Positions 30,646-41,438 of a stretch of 64,000 nt of DNA are shown here, in pieces. The stretch's first letter is position 1, and each line of letters starts with the position of its first letter. The stretch is from Leptospira interrogans serovar Manilae (GTDB lineage: Bacteria; Spirochaetota; Leptospiria; Leptospirales; Leptospiraceae): positions 1 through 64,000 of the forward strand of contig CAMCZP010000010.1 in NCBI GenBank assembly GCA_945887855.1, given 5' to 3'. The translations under genes were made by a program, and so were the position numbers. The notes under the pieces were generated by a model. The model ran no database searches, was not told the origin of the DNA, and was given only the letters and a program-made list of their open reading frames with translations.

Positions 30646-32835
30646 CTAAATAGAGTTTACTTCATTGTTGATTTCTAAGATTAAAAAAGAATAGTATTTC
30701 TCTAATTTTTTATTTTTTGAAGATTCTTGGTTTAGGTGATCGATTATTTTTTTCTTTAATAGGGGAGATCTTAGATCTGTTTTTGAGAAAAAATATAAAT
30801 TAGCCTCATTCTTAGGTACAAACTCACTTGGTATCTCAATGGTAACAGAATTTTCAGTGATGGTTGTCTCTAGTAGTCCAAGTGCTTTCTCATCACTCAT
30901 ATCCTTAAATGTTTCATAGGATTTATTTTTTAGGGAAGGATATGTATCATTTAAAATTTTTCTTAATTTTTTTCGGGTAATAATTCTTCCTTCAATTGTT
31001 TTGAAACTATTTGGAAATACAATGCTTTCTGCTAATTCAAAATATGGGTTTAAAGTTTTATCTTTTGATTTTTTTTGAGGTATCTTATTTTCAATAGAAT
31101 CGATCTTATTCTTCTTAACTTCTTTTTTAAATAATCTACCAAAAGAGTAGGCTAGAAATCCGCTTACAGGGGTTCCTAGCATTAAAATAAAAGGATTATT
31201 TAATAACTTTAGCAGCCCAAGGAATAGCAATAAAGAGAAGAAAAATGTAAAAATTGCTATTCCCATATTAAACTTTAAATTTTTTTCTTCCTTTGCTTTT
31301 TCACGTCTAAAGCCTTGTTCAAGTTCAGATAGTCCTTCACGAATAGTCTGTAGTTCCAGGTAGTGAATTCTTGAGTCCACCTTTAACTTTATATTTTTAG
31401 CTAACATAATTGTATGAATTTTCTTTACAATCTCATAGAGTTTTTTAGACGATTCCCCATTAGATGCAAGTTTACCATGGTTTAATAAAATAGCTGAATA
31501 AAATGCAGGATCTAGTACATAGTAGATTTTTTTTCCCTCTGTATCAATCTCTTCGTAAACACCAAGGTTTTTGTGGATGTAGTTTAGAATTTTCGTTTGA
31601 AACTCATTTGCCATTGCTGGTTCTTTAAATGATGCCATCTCTGGAATTTGGTTTATACGAATTGTTTGGACTATTTTCTTGTCTCTTGACGTATTACTTA
31701 TTCGAGTTCCAAATTTTACTAAACTTGATTCAATTAGATTTTTTTTCCCTTCTTCATAAATAGTGTTAATTTTTTCCTTGAATATTTTTAAATACCTAGA
31801 TCCTTCTTGTGTGGAATGGATAAGATTTTTAATATCTTCAGTAAATGAAGATTGAATGGGATATCTATCAATGATTTTTATTAAATCTTCCACCCTATCT
31901 AATTCTTTAAAAGGATCTGATTCAAGTTCTTTTATATATTTATTTTTATAATCTATAATACTTGCATCTAGGTCTAATAGTTTTGAGTCTTTTGCAATCT
32001 TATGTAATTCTTCTGATATAATTTTATTGATTGCTCTTAGATGGCCCCAGTAATGAAAAAAGACTTCTGGGTACTTACTGATTTTTCCCATTTCATCTAG
32101 TTCAACTTCTTCTTTTATAATATGATAATCAGAATTTATTTCATCTAATTGATCTACTTTTAAACCATAAGCAATTACATCTTGCACAAAATCTTTTATG
32201 GGTATATAATCATATGGGATATAAGCTTTTCTCAAAAAAGATTCAATATCATGCTCAAAGGAGATACCTAGGGGATTGTATGACAAATTATTATTTTTTA
32301 AAACTGTCATTACTATATTCTCTGGACTTTCTGCTTCCTTTAAACGTTTTACGCTTCTAATTTTTCCTGAAAAAAGCATATCTATAACAGGTATTGAAAA
32401 ATTAAATGATTTACTCCTATAGGGTTGGATATGAGTTCTTTCCTCTAGGGCTGCAAATAAATTTATCTTACAGATAAGCTTCCCTTTATCTATATATAAT
32501 AATGGATATAAATACCCAACCTTGTGTTGCCCACTGTGAGAGATGTCCAAGATTTCTTTAAGTACATCATCTACTGCTTGTTTTTTTTTAAGGCTATCTG
32601 TAAGGCTTTTCGTATTATTTATCTCAATAGCTAATTGATCAAGAGATAAGTAATAAAGTGCTTGGCTGTCTGATACAGATAGATTTGAAGTATTTTTTTG
32701 TTTGGTATTTGCTAGGTTGACTATGAATCGGATAAGTTCTGAAAACTTTCCTAAGTAACTAGATTTTTGGTAAATATATTCAGAATATTTCCCATCATTA
32801 TTAGGTATAACTTTAGTTTCTAGAGTTGCACTCAT
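30646..32835 (-). CDS. Hypothetical membrane protein with C-terminal extension, paralog of 28831..30507
   Basis: Collinear motif conservation; TM pair MGIAIFTFFFSLLLFLGLLKLL plus cytosolic extension. Confidence 0.7.
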   Translation of the reverse strand: MSATLETKVIPNNDGKYSEYIYQKSSYLGKFSELIRFIVNLANTKQKNTSNLSVSDSQALYYLSLDQLAIEINNTKSLTDSLKKKQAVDDVLKEILDISHSGQHKVGYLYPLLYIDKGKLICKINLFAALEERTHIQPYRSKSFNFSIPVIDMLFSGKIRSVKRLKEAESPENIVMTVLKNNNLSYNPLGISFEHDIESFLRKAYIPYDYIPIKDFVQDVIAYGLKVDQLDEINSDYHIIKEEVELDEMGKISKYPEVFFHYWGHLRAINKIISEELHKIAKDSKLLDLDASIIDYKNKYIKELESDPFKELDRVEDLIKIIDRYPIQSSFTEDIKNLIHSTQEGSRYLKIFKEKINTIYEEGKKNLIESSLVKFGTRISNTSRDKKIVQTIRINQIPEMASFKEPAMANEFQTKILNYIHKNLGVYEEIDTEGKKIYYVLDPAFYSAILLNHGKLASNGESSKKLYEIVKKIHTIMLAKNIKLKVDSRIHYLELQTIREGLSELEQGFRREKAKEEKNLKFNMGIAIFTFFFSLLLFLGLLKLLNNPFILMLGTPVSGFLAYSFGRLFKKEVKKNKIDSIENKIPQKKSKDKTLNPYFELAESIVFPNSFKTIEGRIITRKKLRKILNDTYPSLKNKSYETFKDMSDEKALGLLETTITENSVTIEIPSEFVPKNEANLYFFSKTDLRSPLLKKKIIDHLNQESSKNKKLEKYYSFLILEINNEVNSI

Positions 32836-32837
32836 TA

Positions 32838-34061
32838 TTAAATAAGCATTTCTTTGATTAGTTTATTTAGTCGGTTTCGCATAATTCCAATTTTATTTTC
32901 AAAATCATCGATATTTGCTATGATAATTGAGGATTCAGTAAATTTAATACTTTTATCTTTGACCAATTCTGATATTTTATCTTTTTCTATTGCTTGGACA
33001 CCTACCATGTTCCCGATTTGATCAATCGTGTAATCAATTGAAATTTCTTCTTTTTTTAACATTCCGGGCTTTATCTTGTCGAATAATAGCAGATAGATTT
33101 GCAAATAGAATTTTACATTGTGATCTTCAACTTTTCGAATCAAAATTCTTTGATTTGCTTGGTTAAATCTCTTCGCAAGGATATAAAAAATTTTAATTAA
33201 AACTTCATCACCTGTTTCAGTCAATAAGTCAGACATAGTGTACTTTCTTAAAAATGTTCTACCTTTTGCACAAGCAGAGGCGATTCTTGACTTTTTGTTA
33301 AGAATTGCCATTTCACCAAAAATTTCACCTTTAGGAATTGTATCAACCATCACTTCCATGTTATCCTGTAGTTTAGATATAACTATAGATCCATCCTCAA
33401 TGAGATACATAAAATCTTCAGGTTCATTTTGAACAAAGATAATTTGGCCATCATCACATATAATACAATTGTTATCTGCTTCATTTATTTTCGGTATTTC
33501 ATAGTCAGGATTGTACTCATTCAATAATTTTTTTGCAAGTTCGATTTTTTCAGGTCTCTTTTTTATTGAAAAATCTTTTTCTATGTACTTTACTAAGGAA
33601 TAACATGCTTTGTTATCCATTCCCAAATCTTTAAAAATTTTTGCATTTAAAATGAGTTGTTCGGGAGAAGGCTCTGTAAATCCAATTTTAGTGATATTTT
33701 TACTTTCATCCAAAAGGATTCGGAGCTTTTCTGTATAGTAGGAAAGAAATTTTAGAAATGTATCTGTTCTTTGGCGTATGAAAATTAAAAATTGTCCTAC
33801 AGTGAGCTTAAAAATTTCACATTCAGTTATTGTGATTAAGTTATGAGAATGTGGTTGTTTTAGTATGGCCGATACAAATCCAAAAACATCTCCATCTGAA
33901 TAAAAATTCATATCTTTATTCTTAAATTTAATTTTAGATTCTATTCTAAGTGAGCCTGTTTTTACTATATAAATAAATCCAGGATTTTTCTCTCCCTCCA
34001 TTAGAACAATGGCTTCTTTATTATACCTCAGTACGGAGGGTTGAATAATTTTGTTTGTCAT
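32838..34061 (-). CDS. Tandem cyclic-nucleotide-binding (cNMP) domain protein
   Basis: PGFIYIVKTGSLRIES...DGDVFGFVSAIL and EDFMYLIEDGSIVISK...IPKGEIFGEMAILNKKSRIASACA. Confidence 0.88.
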   Translation of the reverse strand: MTNKIIQPSVLRYNKEAIVLMEGEKNPGFIYIVKTGSLRIESKIKFKNKDMNFYSDGDVFGFVSAILKQPHSHNLITITECEIFKLTVGQFLIFIRQRTDTFLKFLSYYTEKLRILLDESKNITKIGFTEPSPEQLILNAKIFKDLGMDNKACYSLVKYIEKDFSIKKRPEKIELAKKLLNEYNPDYEIPKINEADNNCIICDDGQIIFVQNEPEDFMYLIEDGSIVISKLQDNMEVMVDTIPKGEIFGEMAILNKKSRIASACAKGRTFLRKYTMSDLLTETGDEVLIKIFYILAKRFNQANQRILIRKVEDHNVKFYLQIYLLLFDKIKPGMLKKEEISIDYTIDQIGNMVGVQAIEKDKISELVKDKSIKFTESSIIIANIDDFENKIGIMRNRLNKLIKEMLI

Positions 34062-34483
34062 AATTTATTTCCATTGATTGAATAGCTATTTGTGATCACT
34101 GCTGTTTTTTCTAAGGTTTTGGCAACACTACAGTACTTTTCTAAAGATAAGTTAATTGCTGTTTCAAGTTTATCTTTGTCTATCTGCCCGTATATATCAA
34201 AATGAATATGAATTTTTTTGAATAAATTTGCTTCTTTGCCATTGTCTCTTTCAGCTTCTAAATTTATAAAAAAATCAGTGATTATTTGTTTTTGTTTTTT
34301 AAGGATAATTATTATATCGATACCACTGCAAGATCCTAGTCCCATGATTAGTAGTTCCATTGGGCGGGCACCTTTTTGTCCACCTCCAATGGATTCAGAT
34401 GCATCTATGTAAACCTTGTTATTGGTTTCGTTTGATGCCTCAAAATGAAATCCTGAGTCAATTCGTTTTAGATTTATCTTCAA
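34058..34483 (-). CDS. OsmC-family protein
   Basis: GGGQKGARPMELLIMGLGSCSGIDIIIILKKQ. Confidence 0.88.
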   Translation of the reverse strand: MKINLKRIDSGFHFEASNETNNKVYIDASESIGGGQKGARPMELLIMGLGSCSGIDIIIILKKQKQIITDFFINLEAERDNGKEANLFKKIHIHFDIYGQIDKDKLETAINLSLEKYCSVAKTLEKTAVITNSYSINGNKL

Positions 34484-34931
34484 GTGTTCCTCTGGTATAA
34501 AAATATATTTTTAAATTTATTGTAAGATGTTATAAACAGAAACAAAACTCCATCCTTCCGTCAAACAATAGCATATCCGATGTATTTAGATATCAGATCG
34601 ATTCTTCTTGGTAAAAAGTAAAGAAGAACAATTTACTTGAATGTAAGTTTCTGAATTTAAATTAATTAAACAGGGTATGATCCAAAATTTTCTCTCATCT
34701 ATTATAAAAATTAGGAAAAAGTTTGGATTTTATTTTGAAAATCTATTTTTTTAAGGATTTTCATCTAGTATTTCTTTAGCAAATTCAATAGTGTCCCCCG
34801 CAACTATATATAATTTATACTCTTTCTGGATTATTTTCAAAAACCTCAAAACCAACAAAAGTATTTTATTTTACAGGATAGTGGTTTTCATAAAAAGTTG
34901 ACATAATCCAGAAAAATTCTTAGGAGAGTTT

Positions 34932-35708
34932 ATGAATTATCAATTTCTCACTGTGGAAGTGCCTTTTCAGGGTGCCACACTCGTGACTATCAATCGTCCA
35001 GATGCTCTCAATGCACTCAATCTTAAAATATTACAAGAACTTGATTCTTGTGTCTCGGAATTAGAAAAAAACTCTCTCAATCGGATTCTCATACTGACGG
35101 GTGCTGGGAAAAAAGCATTTGTAGCAGGGGCAGATATTGCTTCCATGAAAGAATTTGGAAGCAAAGAAGCTGAGGAGTTTTCTTCCATTGGACAGGCAAC
35201 AATGAATAGGATAGACCAATCTTCTTTGATCTCCATCGCTGCAATCAATGGATTTGCTTTGGGTGGTGGGATGGAATTGGCATTGGCATGTGATATTCGA
35301 ATTGCTAGCAGTGTTTCAAAATTAGGTCTACCGGAAGTATCTTTAGGTTTGATTCCCGGATTTGGGGGCACACAAAGGCTCACTAGATTGCTGGGATCCG
35401 GTTTAGCTATGGAATTAATTCTAACAGGGGATATGATTTCAGCGGAAGATGCTTTTCGTGTAAAATTAATCAATCGTATTACTACATCTGAAACTTTATT
35501 GGATGAAGCTTATTCCATTTCAAAGTCAATACTTTCTAGGGGACCTATTGCCATACGAGAAGCTAAAAGGGTCATTAAAAATGGGAACTCCTTAAACTCT
35601 ATTGAAGGTTTTAGATCGGAAAAGTTAGCGTTTGCAGGGTTGTTTGGTGGATCTGAGTCAAAAGAAGGTCTCACTGCATTTTTAGAAAAGAGAAAACCCG
35701 GCTTTTAG
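34932..35708 (+). CDS. Enoyl-CoA hydratase/isomerase family
   Basis: TINRPDALNALNLKILQEL, KAFVAGADIASM, AINGFALGGGMELALACDIRIAS, PEVSLGLIPGFGGTQRL. Confidence 0.95.
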   Translation: MNYQFLTVEVPFQGATLVTINRPDALNALNLKILQELDSCVSELEKNSLNRILILTGAGKKAFVAGADIASMKEFGSKEAEEFSSIGQATMNRIDQSSLISIAAINGFALGGGMELALACDIRIASSVSKLGLPEVSLGLIPGFGGTQRLTRLLGSGLAMELILTGDMISAEDAFRVKLINRITTSETLLDEAYSISKSILSRGPIAIREAKRVIKNGNSLNSIEGFRSEKLAFAGLFGGSESKEGLTAFLEKRKPGF

Positions 35709-35716
35709 GTTAGTTC

Positions 35717-38227
35717 TTGGAAGAATCTTCAATATATTTAACAGGCGGGGGTGCTTTTACCTGTCCGAATTGTGGGAGTAGGTCTAAGGTATCTAAGATT
35801 CCAGAAATTCCAGGTGTTTATAAAATTACTTGTTATAAGTGCAAACACCAAGTAGTTCATAAAGTTGAGTCTAAACCTGATCTAAATCCATTTGAAAATG
35901 AAAGTATTCCATTGGATATGGAATCTCCACCAAATAAAACTCCAAAAAAGCCAAATATATTTTCAGAAATTCCAAATGAAGGAAATCAAAAAAAACCATT
36001 CATAGAGGTGAACAAAGTAAAAATACCACCTCGCGTCTTAAATTCAGAATCAAATCCTTCCCGTACTACAAGAGAAGAAACTGATACTATATTTTATTAT
36101 TTACCACCTTTTTTTCAAAGCAAATGGTTATTTGCTTTTTTATTTTTATTATTTTTTCTTTTTGTATCACTAGGAATTCCGATTTTAGAAACATATAGAG
36201 AGACAGAATCAAAATTGGATGAACTACTCCAAGAATTGAATAAAAATAAACCATCTTTAATATTGGATAGAGATGGAGAGAAAATAGCAGAAATTTATCA
36301 AAAAAAAATAGGTAATACAAAACTTTCTGAATATCCCATCTTAATGAAGGAAATTATTCTAAATGTCGAGGATAGAGGTTTTTATGATCATGGAGGCATT
36401 GATTATATAGCTTTGGTCAGGGCTGGAATTAAAAATATGATTACCATGAAATACTCTCAAGGTGCTTCCACAATTACTCAACAACTTTCAAGAATTTTAC
36501 TGAAAGATAGGAGAAAGAGTATTTCAAGAAAGTACAGAGAGGCAATGGTTGCAATTGCATTAGAATCTAAAATGGATAAAGACCAAATCTTAGAAGCTTA
36601 TTTAAACCAAGTTTATTTAGGGCATGGAGCATTCGGAATAGAAAATGCATCTCTCTATTACTTTAATAAAAAAGTAAAAGATCTCAAAGATCCTATGGAA
36701 ATGATTTTATTAGCTTCATTAGCATCTGCACCACATAAATATTCACCTTTTAAAAATAAAGATTTAGCAAAGAAGAGAGTTCGAAATATAACTAACATGC
36801 TAATATCTAGAAAAGTTATATCAGACGAATTTATATCTAAAATAGAACCATTTTTTTCTTCACTCAAAGAGCCATCTTTTCAGACAGTATTTGGAGCAAG
36901 GTACGATTCTGCACCCTATGTAACTGAACATGTAAGACAAGTTCTAAAATCTATTGATCCAGACATAAATATATATGATGTGGGTGGTTATAAAGTAGAA
37001 ACTACATTATCTAAAAAAGCACAAGAAATTGTTCCTGAAGAAACATCCGCCCACCTCATAGAATTAAAAACACTTAAAAAAATAAAAAAAACAAAGTTAA
37101 AAGAGACAAATTCAAAAAGTGATCCTGAAAGTGATGTGCAAGTTGCCATAATAGGTTTAGACCCTCTCACTGGAGCAATTATATTTATGCATGGTGGAGC
37201 TGAGGGATTTCATTCTGAAGATCAATTTAATAGGGCAGTTCAGATGAGGCGTCAGACAGGAAGTGCTATAAAACCAATTCTCTATTCAGCCGGAGTGGAT
37301 ACAGGCGTAGTCTACCCATCGATGAAGATGCTTGATACACCATTGGTATTTAGGAATGCAAAAGGAAATATTGAATGGTCACCTGATAATTTTGGACAGG
37401 TATATGAGGGAGAAATCAGTATTAGAGATGCCCTTGCTAAATCAAAAAATACTATCGCTGTTCAAATTGCGGATACTTTAGGACTAAATGTATTAGAAAG
37501 ATATTATTCGATGTATTTCTTTTATGATCCAGAAGAAAAAAGAAAACGATTTAGAAAAGACTTATCAATTTCATTGGGATCTTTGGAAATATCACCACTA
37601 GAAATGGCATCGGCTTTTTCAAATTTTGCCAATGATGGTATGATTCATAGACCTTATTTAGTAAAAGCAATTTATGCATCTGATGGAAAGAAAATTTATA
37701 GTTCGGATGATAGAGATGAGTTTAATCTAAAAATGCCTAGAGATCGAAGAGTAATTTCCCCGGAAGCCGCTGAAATAATGGTTAGTTTGATGAGAGGTAG
37801 TGCTAATGCTTCTGGAATTCGTGGGACTGGATACAAAGGGGATCTTGCAGGTAAAACAGGTACTACAAATGATCATATTGATGCATGGTTTGTAGGTGTA
37901 AAACCAGGATTATCAATGGCGATTTGGATTGGGTATGACGATCCATCCTATGGAATGGGAAAAATTGGAATGGGAGCTGAACTTGCAGCCCCACTATGGG
38001 GAAAAATTGCAAAAAATTTTCAAGAGAAAAAATTATTATCAGAAGAAAGTTTTAAATTTTCAAAGCATCCTATTTCTTTGGTTACTTGTAAAGCAAGTGG
38101 ACAATTGGCAACACAGGACTGTCCTGAAAAGAAAACAGATATTTTTTTAGAAGATCATCGACCATCTTATTGTAAGATATCTCACAGTGCTGAAAAAAAA
38201 GATTTTATTAATAATATAATTCCATGA
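35717..38227 (+). CDS. Class A penicillin-binding protein with N-terminal zinc-ribbon
   Basis: Glycosyltransferase EDRGFYDHGGIDYIALVRA, QGASTITQQLSR; transpeptidase RQTGSAIKPI, KTGTTNDHIDAWF; N-term CPNC...CYKC; TTG start. Confidence 0.92.
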   Translation: MEESSIYLTGGGAFTCPNCGSRSKVSKIPEIPGVYKITCYKCKHQVVHKVESKPDLNPFENESIPLDMESPPNKTPKKPNIFSEIPNEGNQKKPFIEVNKVKIPPRVLNSESNPSRTTREETDTIFYYLPPFFQSKWLFAFLFLLFFLFVSLGIPILETYRETESKLDELLQELNKNKPSLILDRDGEKIAEIYQKKIGNTKLSEYPILMKEIILNVEDRGFYDHGGIDYIALVRAGIKNMITMKYSQGASTITQQLSRILLKDRRKSISRKYREAMVAIALESKMDKDQILEAYLNQVYLGHGAFGIENASLYYFNKKVKDLKDPMEMILLASLASAPHKYSPFKNKDLAKKRVRNITNMLISRKVISDEFISKIEPFFSSLKEPSFQTVFGARYDSAPYVTEHVRQVLKSIDPDINIYDVGGYKVETTLSKKAQEIVPEETSAHLIELKTLKKIKKTKLKETNSKSDPESDVQVAIIGLDPLTGAIIFMHGGAEGFHSEDQFNRAVQMRRQTGSAIKPILYSAGVDTGVVYPSMKMLDTPLVFRNAKGNIEWSPDNFGQVYEGEISIRDALAKSKNTIAVQIADTLGLNVLERYYSMYFFYDPEEKRKRFRKDLSISLGSLEISPLEMASAFSNFANDGMIHRPYLVKAIYASDGKKIYSSDDRDEFNLKMPRDRRVISPEAAEIMVSLMRGSANASGIRGTGYKGDLAGKTGTTNDHIDAWFVGVKPGLSMAIWIGYDDPSYGMGKIGMGAELAAPLWGKIAKNFQEKKLLSEESFKFSKHPISLVTCKASGQLATQDCPEKKTDIFLEDHRPSYCKISHSAEKKDFINNIIP

Positions 38228-39228
38228 GGGTAAATAAAAAAAAATATTATAAAAATAAGTATAAATATTTGATTTATTTAGTTCTCTTAATTTATCTAAC
38301 TCCAAATTTTTTATTAGGAAAAGAAGATTTATATTATTATGAAGAGGCTTTAAAAACAGAAAGAGTATCTTCTCTTCTATCTATACCATTGTATGAAGAG
38401 TTTCTTAAAAATAATCCCCCTAAAAAGTATTCTGAAGCAGTTGTGGGGAGACTATTTGATTTATATGTAATGAATAATAAATATGATGATCTTATTATTT
38501 TAAATGAACTTCATAAAATTGATAAGAATAGAAAAAAAAGATTAGAAGAATTGTATATTCATCTTTCAGGTTCTTTTGGAATTCCTTTGGAGACATTTTC
38601 AAATTTGAGTAAATTAGCACTAAAAAAAGACAGTAACAGTTTGAGTAGCTTAGTTGAAATCTATAATATTGATAAAAATAAATATATGCTTAGCTATATT
38701 TTTGCAATAAAATTAAAGCTCAATGATTTTGAATCTATTCAATATATTCTAAATAATATAATTGATATTAATCCAATTTTAAAAATAATTTATTATGTAA
38801 AAATAAATTCAACCAAAGTAAAATCAGGAATGGAGGATGTTTATCGTTCTAATAGTACAGATGAAGTTAAAAAAGAATTATTCTTTTTATATGGTATCCA
38901 TTTGAGTAAGGCAAAAAGATTTAAGGAAGCAATAAGGTACTACAGGATGTCTAACTCATTTGCAAAAAATGAAAATTCTATCAATTATACAAAAGCGACT
39001 ATAGAAATATCTAAAAACTTATATATAAAAGGATTTTCTTCTGAAGCATGTAAAAATATTTCTGATAAAAAAATAATTATAAACAATGAATCGGATGAGT
39101 TTATTAAAATTTATTGTGACCCAGAACGTAATAAAGAATTAAAGAACATATTACCAGCAATTAAATTTTATGCTAAGAAAGATTATAATCTTATATTTAA
39201 AAGGTACTTAAATGAAATTAAAGACTAG
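38224..39228 (+). CDS. Hypothetical protein, TPR-like helical repeats
   Basis: Translationally coupled to PBP gene; repeat-like helical composition. Confidence 0.5.
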   Translation: MRVNKKKYYKNKYKYLIYLVLLIYLTPNFLLGKEDLYYYEEALKTERVSSLLSIPLYEEFLKNNPPKKYSEAVVGRLFDLYVMNNKYDDLIILNELHKIDKNRKKRLEELYIHLSGSFGIPLETFSNLSKLALKKDSNSLSSLVEIYNIDKNKYMLSYIFAIKLKLNDFESIQYILNNIIDINPILKIIYYVKINSTKVKSGMEDVYRSNSTDEVKKELFFLYGIHLSKAKRFKEAIRYYRMSNSFAKNENSINYTKATIEISKNLYIKGFSSEACKNISDKKIIINNESDEFIKIYCDPERNKELKNILPAIKFYAKKDYNLIFKRYLNEIKD

Positions 39229-39649
39229 ATTCATATATTTTTTTATAATATTTTCATTGGATATCTTTTCTGAATCTATATTTCAATTTTCATCATTAGA
39301 TATTTTTTTAGAGCTACCCAATAGTAGTAAATTATGTGTAGCCAAACCAAAATCTTTTATAAATAATAATGAATATATAAAAAAAAATTGTGAAACTATT
39401 AAATCCAAAATCTCAGAATCAGAAGAGCTTTTAAAATCAACATCTAGTGGAAAGGAAATATGTTATATTTTTTATTCAGAAAATGATGAAAAATTATCTC
39501 CGAGCTTTCAATTAAATAAAAAAGATTATAAATTACTATCTATAATATATAACAAAAAAGAAAATCTTTATAAAATAGAAATTATTGATAATAGTTTAAA
39601 CTATTATTATTTTATAAAAGAACTTAATTCTATAAAGGTTAGGGAGTAG
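39212..39649 (+). CDS. Hypothetical secreted protein
   Basis: N-terminal signal-like segment; overlaps upstream ORF end. Confidence 0.45.
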   Translation: MKLKTRFIYFFIIFSLDIFSESIFQFSSLDIFLELPNSSKLCVAKPKSFINNNEYIKKNCETIKSKISESEELLKSTSSGKEICYIFYSENDEKLSPSFQLNKKDYKLLSIIYNKKENLYKIEIIDNSLNYYYFIKELNSIKVRE

Positions 39650-39652
39650 AAA

Positions 39653-40501
39653 ATGAGAATTGAAACTCAAAAATTATTTTTTATTTCATCAATCTTAATT
39701 TTTATGCTGATAATATGGGAATACTCTTTTATGCTATATTGGAAAACACTAAGTGTATTTCTACATGAATCATTTCATGCTATAATTGGTTTTTTATTGG
39801 GAGGAAAAGATATCTCTATAGTATTAAATTCTCCTGAATCAGGTACAACAAAAATGAAATCATTAACCAGTATTGCCATTCCTATGGTGGTATCAGCAGG
39901 ATATTTAGGAAATATAATATTCGGTAGTTTTTTGTTAAGTAAAGCTTTTAGATACAATCAAAATAGGATAATTTCTTTTTTATCTGCAAACTGGATAATT
40001 ATATCAGCAATTTTTTTTTTAGATCCAAAAGAAATATTTTATAATTATATTATAATTACCGGTATAATATTTAATATAGGAGCATTGATGGGTGGTATTG
40101 TGTCATCCCTTTTAACTTTATATTTAGGATTAACTTTGCTGCTGTATGGCGTATATGATATCTATGATATATTTATGAATCCAGAAATAACAGATGCAGG
40201 AATTTTTGCAGCATGGGTATTGGATAAAGGCATAATTGGTAGCACTCTAAGAAATATTGCAATGAATATTGGTATAGCTTGGTATGCTTTAAGTGCTGCT
40301 ATCATTTTTATTTTTAATAGATATTTAATCTTTGGAGAAAAGACGGGAGAAAAAAGGATAGATAAAATGATCTCTCTTGTAAATAAAGGGAATGTACCCA
40401 AAGATGTTGCAGACTGGTTTTTAGAAAAAGGAAAAGATTTAGATGGGCTGCCTCTATCCGGAGAAAATATTAAATATTTAAATCGAGGAACTCATGAATA
40501 A
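39653..40501 (+). CDS. M50-type (peptidase_M50B-like) membrane metalloprotease
   Basis: HExxH in [21 protein letters not shown]; multiple TMs. Confidence 0.75.
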   Translation: MRIETQKLFFISSILIFMLIIWEYSFMLYWKTLSVFLHESFHAIIGFLLGGKDISIVLNSPESGTTKMKSLTSIAIPMVVSAGYLGNIIFGSFLLSKAFRYNQNRIISFLSANWIIISAIFFLDPKEIFYNYIIITGIIFNIGALMGGIVSSLLTLYLGLTLLLYGVYDIYDIFMNPEITDAGIFAAWVLDKGIIGSTLRNIAMNIGIAWYALSAAIIFIFNRYLIFGEKTGEKRIDKMISLVNKGNVPKDVADWFLEKGKDLDGLPLSGENIKYLNRGTHE

Positions 40502-41438
40502 AAAAAGGATTTTAATAACTGGAGGGGCAGGTTTTATTGGATCCCATTTATCGGATATTCTTATTTCTCAGGGACATGAAGTAATTTGTGTAGATAATTT
40601 TTATACAGGAAGCAAAGAAAATGTAAGTCATTTATTAGACTCAAAAAATTATGAATTGATACGACATGATATCACACAAGAAATTTTATTAGAAGTAGAT
40701 CAGATTTATAACTTAGCATGTCCTGCATCTCCCATTCATTATCAAAATAATCCTATTAAAACAATTAAAACAAATGTGCTTGGTACTATAAATATGTTGG
40801 GATTAGCAAAAAGAGTAAAAGCTAGGCTTTTACAAGCCTCTACTAGTGAAGTTTATGGAAATCCATTGGAGCATCCCCAAAAAGAAACCTATTGGGGAAA
40901 TGTTAATACAATTGGAATAAGAAGTTGTTATGATGAGGGAAAAAGAATCTCTGAGACATTATGTTTTGATTACAATAGATCTAATGGAGTTGATATTCGG
41001 ATAATAAGAATATTTAATACCTATGGTCCACGTATGCATGTAGATGATGGTCGGGTTGTGAGTAATTTTATCGTACAGGCTTTAAAAAATAATGATATTA
41101 CTATTTATGGGGATGGATCTCAAACACGATCATTTTGCTATGTGGATGATTTAGTTAATGGAATCATGTCAATGATGAACCAATCCGAATTTTTGGGCCC
41201 GGTAAATTTAGGAAATGATGGTGAATTTACAGTAAAAGAGTTGGCTGAAATGGTAATACAAATGACAAATTCTAAGTCTAAAATAATCTATCTGCCTTTG
41301 CCTTCTGATGATCCTACTCGAAGGAGACCTGACTTAACTTTGGCTAAAGAAAAGTTAAACTATTCCCCTACAATCCAGCTAAAAGAAGGTCTCTCAAAAA
41401 CTATTTCATATTTTGATAAATATCTAAAGAATAGTTAA
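40494..41438 (+). CDS. NAD-dependent epimerase/dehydratase, UDP-glucuronate decarboxylase-like
   Basis: [64 protein letters not shown]. Confidence 0.93.
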   Translation: MNKKRILITGGAGFIGSHLSDILISQGHEVICVDNFYTGSKENVSHLLDSKNYELIRHDITQEILLEVDQIYNLACPASPIHYQNNPIKTIKTNVLGTINMLGLAKRVKARLLQASTSEVYGNPLEHPQKETYWGNVNTIGIRSCYDEGKRISETLCFDYNRSNGVDIRIIRIFNTYGPRMHVDDGRVVSNFIVQALKNNDITIYGDGSQTRSFCYVDDLVNGIMSMMNQSEFLGPVNLGNDGEFTVKELAEMVIQMTNSKSKIIYLPLPSDDPTRRRPDLTLAKEKLNYSPTIQLKEGLSKTISYFDKYLKNS

